From: Pseudomonas corrugata | GTDB lineage: Bacteria; Pseudomonadota; Gammaproteobacteria; Pseudomonadales; Pseudomonadaceae | DNA: 64,000 nt | Direction: 5' to 3' | Assembly: GCF_001269905.1 (NCBI RefSeq) | Contig: NZ_LHVK01000003.1 | Span: forward strand, 786,981-850,980 | Part shown: positions 9,278-16,914 of the stretch, piece by piece | Numbering within the stretch: the stretch's first letter is position 1 | Layout: every line of letters begins with the position of its first letter | The notes under the pieces: generated by a model | Told to the model about the DNA's origin: nothing | The model's database searches: none | What the model saw: the letters and a program-made list of their open reading frames with translations, nothing else | Position numbers and translations under genes: made by a program

Positions 9278-10582
9278 ATGTGGAAGCTGTTGATCCGTCT
9301 TTATCTGGTCACGATCGTGTCCTACAGCGCAGCGATCTACCTGATGCCGGAATTGGTGATCCGCCTGTTCCATGAGCGGTTCATGAGCTACAACCTCGAC
9401 TACTCCCGTGGCCTGCAAACCCTGATGAGCAAGCAGTTCCATGCCGTGCCGAGTGAGCAATGGCCGGCGCTGGCGGCGCAGATGGACAAGGAATTCGAAC
9501 CGCTGCGCATCGAGTTGGCTGCCATTGATGACGCGGATTTCAGCGCGGATGAGCAGGCGCGTCTCAAGCGTGGCGAGAACGTGGTGCGCCTCGGTGACTG
9601 GGCCTGGCGCACCCTGGCGGTGGCGCCGCTGGACGAGCGCACGGTGGTCAAGATGATCGTTCCCCCTGACCCGACCGACGTCAATTGGTTGTACTGGAGC
9701 ATCAACGTGTTGATCGGCGCGACGATGCTGGCGTGCCTGTTGCTGTGGCTACGGCCGCACTGGCGTGATCTTGAACGCCTCAGGAGCACCGCCGAGCGCT
9801 TCGGCAAGGGGCACTTGAGCGAGCGCACGCACATTGCTTCCAGTTCGAACATTGGTAGCCTGGCCCATGTATTCGACACCATGGCCAGCGACATCGAGAA
9901 CCTGCTCAACCAGCAGCGGGACTTGCTCAACGCGGTCTCTCATGAACTGCGCACCCCACTTACTCGGCTCGACTTCGGCCTGGCCCTGGCGCTGTCCGAT
10001 GACTTGCCGCCGGCCAGTCGCGAGCGTCTGCAGGGGTTGGTGGCGCACATCCGCGAACTGGACGAGCTGGTGCTGGAATTGCTCTCCTACAGTCGGTTGC
10101 AGAATCCCGAGCGCCTGCCAGAGCAGGTCGAAGTGCCGCTGGACGAGTTCATCGACAGCATCCTGGGCAGCGTCGATGAGGACCTGGCGGCGCCGGACGT
10201 GGTGATCGACGTGCTCTTGCATGGGACGTTGGAGCGTTTTGTGCTGGACCCGCGGCTGACGGCCCGGGCACTGCAGAACCTGTTGCGCAATGCCATGCGT
10301 TATTGCGAGAGGCGGATCCAGGTCGGTGTGCGGGTGGGCGCTGAGGGCTGCGAGATCTGGGTCGACGACGACGGTATCGGCATTCCCGACGGCGAGCGCG
10401 AGCGGGTGTTCGAGCCGTTCTACCGCCTGGACCGCAGCCGCGACCGCGCCACGGGCGGTTTCGGCCTGGGCCTGGCCATCAGTCGCCGCGCCCTGGAAGC
10501 CCAGGGGGGCACCTTGACGGCTGACGTCTCACCGCTGGGCGGTGCACGCTTCAGGTTGTGGCTGCCAACGCCCCAGCCATAA
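9278..10582 (+). CDS. Sensor histidine kinase (RstB/AdeS-like)
   Basis: The 434-aa kinase has an N-terminal membrane helix (residues about 5-25) and a periplasmic segment of about 120 residues. A second helix (NVLIGATMLACLLLWL) and a HAMP region follow. The dimerisation box NAVSHELRTPLTRLDF carries the phosphorylated His222, followed by an ATPase domain with N box (NLLRNAMRY), DDDGIGIP and GGFGLGLAIS. It starts four bases after the response regulator stop, so the pair is cotranscribed and presumably cognate. The periplasmic input signal is unknown. The pair is arranged divergently to the RND operon, as adeRS is to adeABC. Confidence 0.92.
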   Translation: MWKLLIRLYLVTIVSYSAAIYLMPELVIRLFHERFMSYNLDYSRGLQTLMSKQFHAVPSEQWPALAAQMDKEFEPLRIELAAIDDADFSADEQARLKRGENVVRLGDWAWRTLAVAPLDERTVVKMIVPPDPTDVNWLYWSINVLIGATMLACLLLWLRPHWRDLERLRSTAERFGKGHLSERTHIASSSNIGSLAHVFDTMASDIENLLNQQRDLLNAVSHELRTPLTRLDFGLALALSDDLPPASRERLQGLVAHIRELDELVLELLSYSRLQNPERLPEQVEVPLDEFIDSILGSVDEDLAAPDVVIDVLLHGTLERFVLDPRLTARALQNLLRNAMRYCERRIQVGVRVGAEGCEIWVDDDGIGIPDGERERVFEPFYRLDRSRDRATGGFGLGLAISRRALEAQGGTLTADVSPLGGARFRLWLPTPQP

Positions 10583-10593
10583 CCTGCAGTTTC

Positions 10594-10676
10594 CTGTGGC
10601 GAGGAGGTTTATCTGTGGCGAGGGGATTTAGCGAAACGTCGCACCGCCCCGCTGGGCCGCAAAGCGGCCCCCCCTT
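10594..10676. repeat. Repeat element of GTGGCGAGGGGAT...GCACCGCCCCGCTGGGC type
   Basis: CTGTGGCGAGG occurs twice (10594-10604 and 10613-10623). It is followed by AACGTCGCACCGCCCCGCTG and a GGGCCGC/GCGGCCC palindrome. The same sequence family forms the long inverted repeat at 26938-27101. It lies between the convergent kinase and DUF1345 genes. Confidence 0.75.
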
Positions 10677-10678
10677 CA

Positions 10679-11319
10679 TCACCCAAACAACCCCGCCGCA
10701 ATATTGATCGAGAATCCGAGAATCGCCGTGTTGAACACAAACCCGATCAACGACTGCGCCAGCACGATCTTGCGTAACTGCCGGGTGGCAACGCCCACGT
10801 CCGACGTCTGGACGGCCACGCCGATGGTGAACGAGAAATACAGGAAGTCCCAGTAATTGGGCGTGGTCAGCCCTTCGGCAAACCGCAGGGCCGGCTCCTT
10901 GCCGTCCCAGGTGTAATACAACCGTGCGTAATGAACGCTGAAGATCACCCCGATCAGCAACCATGAACCTATGACCGTGAGCGCGGTGAACCGTAGTGCA
11001 TCAGCTTGCTTGCGGTTTGCAGATCGCGGCTGCCGGCCAATTCGAAGGTGATGGTTGCCAGGCTGGCCAACGCCGCGATGCAGACGACCAGCAGGACCAG
11101 CCCGGCATTTTCGTCTTCGGTTTCGGCGATGCGCCTGACGTCGGGCGCCTTGGCTCGCACGGTCAGCCAGAACATCAACGCAAGGTACGTCCAGACACCG
11201 ACATTCCAGCCGATGAGGATCTTGCCGATGACCGAATCCGCGGGAACCAGGAGTCCGGCCATCAGGCCAAGGGCCGTCGCGGCGGAAAGGCGTGGGTGGG
11301 TGCGGGCGAGGAAGGGCAC
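10679..11319 (-). pseudogene. DUF1345 membrane protein gene with an apparent frameshift
   Basis: The N-terminal part is read from 11319 ([18 protein letters not shown]) in one frame until a stop at 10969. The C-terminal part, from about 10999 to 10679 ([19 protein letters not shown] ... NIAAGLFG), is in another frame. Joining them near 10996 gives about 213 residues with four to five membrane helices. That is the normal DUF1345 length and includes the typical HYARLYY and [22 protein letters not shown] motifs. A single missing C (CACCTA read as CACTA) would explain it. This is either a real inactivating mutation or a base-call error. The gene starts three bases after the nicotinamidase stop. 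Confidence 0.85.
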
Positions 11320-11322
11320 AGG

Positions 11323-11952
11323 CTAGTTCGTCATGTCGGTGGACTGAATCAATTGCACGCCCGCTTGTTGCATCCGTCGGAGCGCCGCGTCTATCGAACC
11401 CTCGATATCGATTCCCCTGCAAGCGTCGAGCACCACGACGGCGTTGAACCCCGCGATCCGGGCATCCAGGGCGGTGAACATTACGCAGAAATCCAGAGCG
11501 AGTCCCACTACGTAGACTGTGTCGATGCCGCGCTCCTTGAGGTAGCTCGCCAAACCGGTGGGTGTCTGGCGGTCGGCTTCCATGAACGCCGAATAACTGT
11601 CGATGTCCGGGTTGCAGCCCTTGCGGATGATCAGTTGGGCGTGGGGCAGGTCCAGTGTCGGATACAGCGCCGCGCCCGGACTGCCTTGTATACAATGGTC
11701 GGGCCACAGCGTTTGTTCGCCGTAGGGCAGCTCGGCGGTGTCGAAGGGTTGCTTGCCTGGGTGACTGGATGCAAACGAGGCGTGCCCGGCCGGGTGCCAG
11801 TCCTGGGCGAGAATGACTTGGTTGAATGAGCGCCCCAACCGGTTGATCAGCGGCACGATCTGGTCGCCCTCCGGCACGGCCAACGGCCCCCCCGGGATGA
11901 AGTCGTTTTGTACGTCTATCACCAGTAATGCAGTGGATGTGGCGCGGGTCAT
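11323..11952 (-). CDS. pncA: Nicotinamidase
   Basis: The 209-aa protein is a cysteine hydrolase of the isochorismatase fold. The catalytic triad is visible as Asp13 (VIDVQNDF), Lys111 (IIRKG) and Cys156 (GLALDFCV). The metal site is Asp51/His53/His57 in [12 protein letters not shown], and the cis-peptide region just before the Cys is normal. It hydrolyses nicotinamide to nicotinate and ammonia in cytosolic NAD salvage. The length matches E. coli PncA. It lies immediately upstream of the frameshifted DUF1345 gene and probably shares its transcript. It is divergent from the c-di-GMP enzyme gene across 319 bp. Confidence 0.95.
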   Translation of the reverse strand: MTRATSTALLVIDVQNDFIPGGPLAVPEGDQIVPLINRLGRSFNQVILAQDWHPAGHASFASSHPGKQPFDTAELPYGEQTLWPDHCIQGSPGAALYPTLDLPHAQLIIRKGCNPDIDSYSAFMEADRQTPTGLASYLKERGIDTVYVVGLALDFCVMFTALDARIAGFNAVVVLDACRGIDIEGSIDAALRRMQQAGVQLIQSTDMTN

Positions 11953-12081
11953 TGCTGCGTTCTCCTTGGAGTCGTGTGCAAGCTTAGCCGAACCGGATCG
12001 GATCCAGTATCGCCGCGACGCTGACTGCGTAATCGCCAGCAGCCTTGCTCCCCCAATTGACTGAATTGCTCGCGTTGCTCA

Positions 12082-12111
12082 GTGGGAGCCGGCCTGCCCG
12101 CGAAGCGGTGG
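12082..12111. repeat. Single REP element
   Basis: GTGGGAGCCGGCCTGCCCGC followed by GAAGCGGTGG is one REP arm without an opposing partner. It lies in the pncA-mucR intergenic region (11953-12271). That region also holds the dyad GGGATT-N6-AATCCC at 12199-12216 and no other gene that I can support. Confidence 0.65.
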
Positions 12112-12271
12112 CACATCCAGTGACGATCTCCATACAGGCAAAGATGTCTTTCGTCGCAAATATTCCAAGGTTGATGGCTTTTTGATACTTCTTGCGAAGG
12201 GATTGGGTACAATCCCGGCCTCAACCGGGCATGGAGGCAATTCGCGTTTCAGCTACGAGAAAAAACTCCCC

Positions 12272-14350
12272 ATGCTCATCGGCAGTTATTCCCCCGCCCT
12301 TGTTTCGATTTCCCTATTGGTAGCAATACTGGCGTCCTACACTGCGCTGGATCTGGCCGGGCGTATCGCTACCACCCGTGGCCATGCTGCCCATCTCTGG
12401 ATGGCCGGTGGCGCGCTGGCGATGGGGGTGGGCATATGGTCCATGCATTTCATTGGCATGCTGGCATTCACCTTGCCGGTGGAGCTTGGCTACGATGTGT
12501 CGATCACCGCGCTGTCGTTGTTGATCGCCATCCTTTCCAGCGGTTTTGCCCTCTGGTTGGTCAGTCAGCCACGTTTGCCGGCCTGGCAGTTGGCTTTCGG
12601 CGCGCTGATCATGGGCGCCGGCATCAGCGCCATGCATTACACCGGCATGGCGGCCTTGCGGATGCAGCCGGGCATCGACTACGACCCGACGCTGTTCGGC
12701 GCTTCGCTGGTGATCGCGGTAGGGGCTTCCGCCGCGGCGTTGTGGATCGCCTTTCGCCTGCGCCACAACAGCCCCCATGTACGACTGGCCCGTGCCGGTG
12801 CCGCGGTGATCATGGGCATCGCCATTGTCGGCATGCATTACACCGGCATGGCCGGAGCACAGTTCAGGGAGGGCAGCTTCTGTGGTTCCCTCGACGGCTT
12901 GAGCGGTAAAGGCCTGGACAATGTGGTGCTGATCACGACGCTGGCGGTGCTGGCCATCGCCTTGCTGACGTCGATTCTCGACGCGCGCCTGGAAGCCCGC
13001 ACCGCGGAACTGGCCCAATCGTTGACCCTGGCGAATCGGGAGCTGACTCAACTGGCCCTGCACGACCCCCTCACCGGATTGCCCAACCGAGTGCTGCTGG
13101 CCGACCGTATCGACCAAGCCATGCACCGGGTGCAGGAGCAGGGTGGCTGCTTCGCCTTGATGTTCATCGACCTGGACGGCTTCAAGCCGGTCAACGACGC
13201 CTTTGGCCATCACATGGGGGATTTACTGCTGCGGGACGTGGCCCTGCGCTTGCGCGAAGATTTGCGCAGCCATGACACCCTGGCGCGGATCGGTGGTGAT
13301 GAATTCGTGCTGCTGGTGCAACTGGCCGAGCCTGACGATGCCTTGCGGCTGGCGGCGCGCCAGGTTGGGTTGATCGGCCGCACTTTCCGGGTCGCCGAGC
13401 ATGATCTGCAGATTTCGGCCAGCGTCGGCATCGCGGTATTCCCGGGCAATGGTCTGAGCGCCGAAGAGTTGTTGATGAACGCCGACGCGGCGATGTATCA
13501 CGCCAAAGGGGCCGGCAAGAACGGCTACAGCTTTTTCGATGTCTCGATGAACAGCAATGCCCGCAAGCAATTGCAGTTGCTGCAAGACTTGCGTATCGCC
13601 GTCGAACAGCGGCAGTTCAGCCTGCATTACCAACCCAAGTTCGACGCCGCCAACGGTCGTCCGGTCGGCGCCGAGGCGTTACTGCGCTGGCACCATCCGA
13701 CCCAGGGCCTGTTGATGCCCGACACCTTCATCGACCTGGCGGAAAAGACCGGGCTGATCATTCCCATCGGCGAATGGGTATTGAATGAGGCCTGTCGCCA
13801 GATGCGTGAATGGTACGTGCTCGGTTATGCCGATTGGCGTATCGCTGTGAACCTGTCGGCCTTGCAGTTCTGCCACACCGGGCTGGTGCAGAGTGTCGCC
13901 AAGGCGCTGGAGATTCATCATCTGCTGCCCAACAACCTGACCCTGGAAATCACTGAAACCACCGCGATGAGCGACGCCGATGCCAGCATGACGGTGCTGC
14001 AGCAGCTTTCGGATATGGGGGTGGACCTGTCCATCGACGACTTCGGTACTGGCTACTCGAGCCTCATGTACCTCAAGCGACTGCCGGCCAACGAGCTGAA
14101 GATCGATCGCGGCTTCGTGCGCGACCTGGAACACGACAGTGACGACGCCGCCATCGTCTCGGCCATCGTCGCCCTCGGCCAGGCCCTTGGCCTGCGGATC
14201 GTCGCCGAAGGGGTTGAGACCGACGTACAACAGGACTTCCTGACCCAACTGGGCTGCGACTCGCTGCAAGGCTACCTGCTGGGCCACCCACTGCCGGCCG
14301 ATCGCTTCCTGCAGAATATTCGCAAGGTGCCAGACTTGGCGGTGGTCTGA
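12272..14350 (+). CDS. mucR: MHYT-GGDEF-EAL bifunctional c-di-GMP enzyme (MucR-like)
   Basis: I start at MLIGSYSPALV rather than at the far-upstream codon at 12182, because the integral-membrane domain begins there and the upstream residues are not membrane-like. The 692-aa protein has seven predicted helices with three MHYT repeats (MHFIGM, MHYTGM, MHYTGM). Known MHYT domains are proposed to sense oxygen, CO or NO through copper. Then come a GGDEF domain with an intact GGDEF motif (RIGGDEFVLL) and an EAL domain with EALLRW, DDFGTGYSS and EGVET. Both synthesis and hydrolysis of c-di-GMP are therefore plausible. P. aeruginosa MucR, linked to alginate and biofilm dispersal, has this architecture. 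Confidence 0.88.
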   Translation: MLIGSYSPALVSISLLVAILASYTALDLAGRIATTRGHAAHLWMAGGALAMGVGIWSMHFIGMLAFTLPVELGYDVSITALSLLIAILSSGFALWLVSQPRLPAWQLAFGALIMGAGISAMHYTGMAALRMQPGIDYDPTLFGASLVIAVGASAAALWIAFRLRHNSPHVRLARAGAAVIMGIAIVGMHYTGMAGAQFREGSFCGSLDGLSGKGLDNVVLITTLAVLAIALLTSILDARLEARTAELAQSLTLANRELTQLALHDPLTGLPNRVLLADRIDQAMHRVQEQGGCFALMFIDLDGFKPVNDAFGHHMGDLLLRDVALRLREDLRSHDTLARIGGDEFVLLVQLAEPDDALRLAARQVGLIGRTFRVAEHDLQISASVGIAVFPGNGLSAEELLMNADAAMYHAKGAGKNGYSFFDVSMNSNARKQLQLLQDLRIAVEQRQFSLHYQPKFDAANGRPVGAEALLRWHHPTQGLLMPDTFIDLAEKTGLIIPIGEWVLNEACRQMREWYVLGYADWRIAVNLSALQFCHTGLVQSVAKALEIHHLLPNNLTLEITETTAMSDADASMTVLQQLSDMGVDLSIDDFGTGYSSLMYLKRLPANELKIDRGFVRDLEHDSDDAAIVSAIVALGQALGLRIVAEGVETDVQQDFLTQLGCDSLQGYLLGHPLPADRFLQNIRKVPDLAVV

Positions 14351-14361
14351 AACAGCATCGC

Positions 14362-14435
14362 CTGTGGGAGCGAGCCTGCTCGCGATAGCGATGGTTCAGT
14401 TGAGCCGTCATCGCGAGCAGGCTCGCCCCCACAGG
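14362..14435. repeat. REPIN
   Basis: CTGTGGGAGCGAGCCTGCTC and its inverted partner (GCGAGCAGGCTCGCCCCCAC) form a divergent REP pair directly after the mucR stop. A second pair follows at 14475-14568. The two fill most of the gap before the RcnB-like gene (14351-14660). Confidence 0.85.
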
Positions 14436-14474
14436 GGGAGTCATGGTGCAGGAGACATCGAGTACGCCGCTGGA

Positions 14475-14568
14475 CCTGTGGGAGCCGGGCTTGCCCGCGA
14501 AGGCGGCGGTTCATTCAACATCTTTGTGGCAGATACACCGCTTTCGCGAGCAAGCCCGCTCCCACAGG
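14475..14568. repeat. REPIN, GGGCTTGCCCGCGAA variant
   Basis: CCTGTGGGAGCCGGGCTTGC at the left is inverted as GCAAGCCCGCTCCCACAGG at the right, around a 50-nt spacer. The core differs from the GAGCCTGCTCGC subtype that dominates elsewhere in the window. Confidence 0.82.
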
Positions 14569-14660
14569 TTTTATGTACCTTGGTGGGTAGCTACAGTAAA
14601 AGGAATGATTCGCCGCTGTTGAAGTCGGAGATTCAGTACCTTGATAACTGGAGTCTTTCT

Positions 14661-14969
14661 ATGCGCAAACCAACCCTGATCGCCAGCCTGGTCCTGATCG
14701 TCGGCCTTGGAGCCCTTGGGCCTGTCGCACAAGCGGTCGAGAAAACCGGGGATGCCTTGGAGCATTCGCCGAGCAATGGCCGCAGGCTGGTGGAGAACGA
14801 CCGGGTACCCGCCGATTACCAGCGCGCGGACAGAGCGATGAAAGACTGGAAACAGAAGAAGCTCGAACAGCCGACAAACGACCAGCAATGGGTGCATATC
14901 GACGACAAGTATTTGCTGATCGAAATCGTGTCCGGCGCGATCGTCAAGATCGTTCCGGCCACGCGTTAG
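14661..14969 (+). CDS. RcnB-like periplasmic protein
   Basis: The frame runs back into REPIN sequence, so I use the ATG of MRKPTLIASLV, 102 aa. A signal peptide ends at about residue 25 (PVAQA-VEK). The mature part has the RcnB pattern NDRVPADYQ ... WKQKKLEQPTNDQQWVHIDD-KYLLIEIVSGAIVKIV. E. coli RcnB is a small periplasmic protein affecting nickel and cobalt homeostasis. Many pseudomonad members of the family are uncharacterised, so the metal link is an inference from the family. The gene converges on the emfourin gene 26 bases downstream, and an imperfect inverted repeat around 14970-15002 overlaps the shared 3' ends. Confidence 0.8.
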   Translation: MRKPTLIASLVLIVGLGALGPVAQAVEKTGDALEHSPSNGRRLVENDRVPADYQRADRAMKDWKQKKLEQPTNDQQWVHIDDKYLLIEIVSGAIVKIVPATR

Positions 14970-14995
14970 GCTCTGTGTGAAAAGTCTTTAGGACT

Positions 14996-15319
14996 TCAGA
15001 GCACTTCTCCTTTGTCCCACAAGTGAACCAGCTCGCCGGGTGCCCGGTCCTCGGGCACCTGTAACACCATTTCATTGTCCTGATCGTCAGTGCGATAGCG
15101 TACTTCGATCTGGAAGAAGCGTTGATCCCCCTGACCCGAGGTGGAGGAGGTCAGCGGCAGGCAACCCTCCAGAACCGAATGGATGCGCGTGCGTTGGTCG
15201 AGGTCGCATTGGGCGAATTCGATTTCCCGCGGGCGGGTCAAGGCATGGATCGCTGCCACGCCGCCCTGGCGTGACAGGCGCACCACGGCGTGGTCGCCAA
15301 GGTCTGGAAGGGTTTTCAT
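14996..15319 (-). CDS. Protealysin inhibitor emfourin-like protein
   Basis: The 107-aa protein (MKTLPDLGDHAVVRLSRQGG) has the emfourin pattern: an N-terminal VRLSRQGGVAAI strand, a central variable loop, then QIEVRYRTDDQDNEMVLQVPE and a C-terminal GELVHLW. Emfourin of Serratia proteamaculans is a tight inhibitor of the M4 protease protealysin and is encoded in its operon. Here the start codon overlaps the protease stop by one base (TGATG at 15317-15321), giving translational coupling. No signal peptide is present, so enzyme and inhibitor would meet in the cytoplasm. The identification rests on pattern plus context. Confidence 0.82.
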   Translation of the reverse strand: MKTLPDLGDHAVVRLSRQGGVAAIHALTRPREIEFAQCDLDQRTRIHSVLEGCLPLTSSTSGQGDQRFFQIEVRYRTDDQDNEMVLQVPEDRAPGELVHLWDKGEVL

Positions 15320-16380
15320 CAGCTTTCCTCGGTCAGGTTGACGCCGACCTGGGCCCAGCCGTCCTGTACCGCGCGTACCTCCCGCTCGCCAAAACGTCGG
15401 CGGGCATGCTCGACGGTCAGGTGGGCGAAGGCACTGAAGGTTGCGTCGTTGGCCAGTTTCCTGTCGCACAAGGTTTCATACCAGATCCGCCCGGCCTTTT
15501 CCCAGGCAAATCCGCCCAGTGCGGTGGCTATCAGATAGAAGGCGCGGTTGGGAATACCGGAGTTGATGTGCACACCACCGTTGTCCTCGCGAGTGATGAC
15601 GAATTGGCGCATGTGCGCGGGCTGCGGGTCCTTGCCCAGGAGCGGGTCATCGTACGCGGTGCCAGGATTGGCCATGCTGCGCAGGCCATCGCCGTTGATC
15701 TTGTCGGTGAGCAGGTCGGCGCCGATCAGCCAGTCTGCCTGGTCGGCAGTCTGTTCGAGGACGAACTGTTTGACCAGCACACCGAACACATCGGACATGG
15801 ACTCGTTCAGGGCGCCGGACTGATTGGCATAGATCAACCCGGCTTCGCTTTCAGTAACGCCATGGGCCAGTTCATGGGCCACGACGTCCAGGGACCGGGT
15901 AAAGCGCTGGAAAATTTCCCCGTCGCCGTCGCCAAAAACCATCTGCGCGCCGTTCCAGAAGGCGTTTTCGTAGCCTTCGCCATAATGCACGCTGCCCACC
16001 AGGGCGAAGCCTTTGTTGTCGATGGAGTCACGGCCCAGGACTTTCCAGAAGAAGTCATAGGTGGCGCCCAGGGCGTTGTAGGCCTCGTCCACGGCCGCAT
16101 CGCCACTGGCTGGTTGGCCCTCGAGGCGTATGGGCTGACCGGGCAGTTCCATTCTGTTCTGTGCGTCGTGCACGCTACGCTGGGGGTGTCCGGCCTTGTC
16201 CGGCTTGGCTGGCGCAGCGGTGGCGGCAGGGTTGTGGGGCGGACCCGGGTTGTGCCGCAGGCTGCGCACATGGGTCAGGGTGCCGAGGGCACAGGAGCGT
16301 TGTTGTTCGGAACCGTGGGCGATGATGCGATTGAGAATATAGGGAGGAATGAAGCCATGGGGCGCACGAGAGTCGATCAT
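15319..16380 (-). CDS. M4 family metalloprotease, protealysin-like
   Basis: I start at MIDSRAPHGFIPPYILNRII, which is the short protealysin-type propeptide (residues 1-45), rather than at the far-upstream in-frame codon. There is no signal peptide. The 353-aa zymogen contains the zinc motif HELAH (His169, Glu170, His173), the third ligand Glu193 in GALNESMSD, and catalytic His271 in DNGGVHINSGIPN. The thermolysin C-terminal domain ends near VGVNLTEES. Protealysin-like enzymes lack the long thermolysin pre-propeptide and have been connected to bacterial invasion and to competition. It is coupled to its emfourin-type inhibitor and divergent from an FKBP gene. Confidence 0.93.
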   Translation of the reverse strand: MIDSRAPHGFIPPYILNRIIAHGSEQQRSCALGTLTHVRSLRHNPGPPHNPAATAAPAKPDKAGHPQRSVHDAQNRMELPGQPIRLEGQPASGDAAVDEAYNALGATYDFFWKVLGRDSIDNKGFALVGSVHYGEGYENAFWNGAQMVFGDGDGEIFQRFTRSLDVVAHELAHGVTESEAGLIYANQSGALNESMSDVFGVLVKQFVLEQTADQADWLIGADLLTDKINGDGLRSMANPGTAYDDPLLGKDPQPAHMRQFVITREDNGGVHINSGIPNRAFYLIATALGGFAWEKAGRIWYETLCDRKLANDATFSAFAHLTVEHARRRFGEREVRAVQDGWAQVGVNLTEES

Positions 16381-16551
16381 CAGAACATCCTTATCTGAAT
16401 ACAGGGTCGATACCCATGTGAACTGACGCGGACGCTGTGGTTCCCTCCTGTTCACGGGGTTCATCTGCAGGCGCAGACTGAGCCCACAGGCCGTTGGAGT
16501 TGCCAGGCGCGCTGATTTCTGCGAAAACCCGCGCCTGGAAATCACACGGTA

Positions 16552-16899
16552 ATGCTCATGAACGAAGCACTGCAGATCATTGACCTGGAACAGGGCGATG
16601 GCAAAAGCGTAGTCAAAGGTGCGCTGATTACGACGCAATACCGCGGCACCCTCGAGGACGGCACCGAGTTCGATTCGTCCTACAGTCGCGGCAAACCTTT
16701 CCAGTGCGTGATCGGAACCGGACGCGTCATCAAGGGCTGGGACCAGGGCCTGATGGGGATGAAAGTCGGCGGTAAGCGCAAGCTGCTGGTCCCGGCGCAC
16801 TTGGCCTATGGCGAGCGATCCATGGGTGCCCACATCAAGCCCAACGCCAACCTCATCTTTGAAATCGAACTGCTGGAAGTGCTGACCAGGGACGACTGA
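16552..16899 (+). CDS. FKBP-type peptidyl-prolyl cis-trans isomerase
   Basis: This 115-aa single-domain FKBP has the active-site pattern TTQYRGTLEDGTEFDSSY, FQCVIGTGRVIKGWDQGLMG, KRKLLVPAHLAYGER and LIFEIELLEV. No signal peptide is seen, so it acts in the cytoplasm as a proline isomerase or folding helper. There are two close start codons (16552 and 16558), and neither has a strong Shine-Dalgarno sequence. It is divergent from the M4 protease gene, with 171 bp between them. Confidence 0.92.
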   Translation: MLMNEALQIIDLEQGDGKSVVKGALITTQYRGTLEDGTEFDSSYSRGKPFQCVIGTGRVIKGWDQGLMGMKVGGKRKLLVPAHLAYGERSMGAHIKPNANLIFEIELLEVLTRDD

Positions 16900-16914
16900 T
16901 GGCGCTGGGGCACG

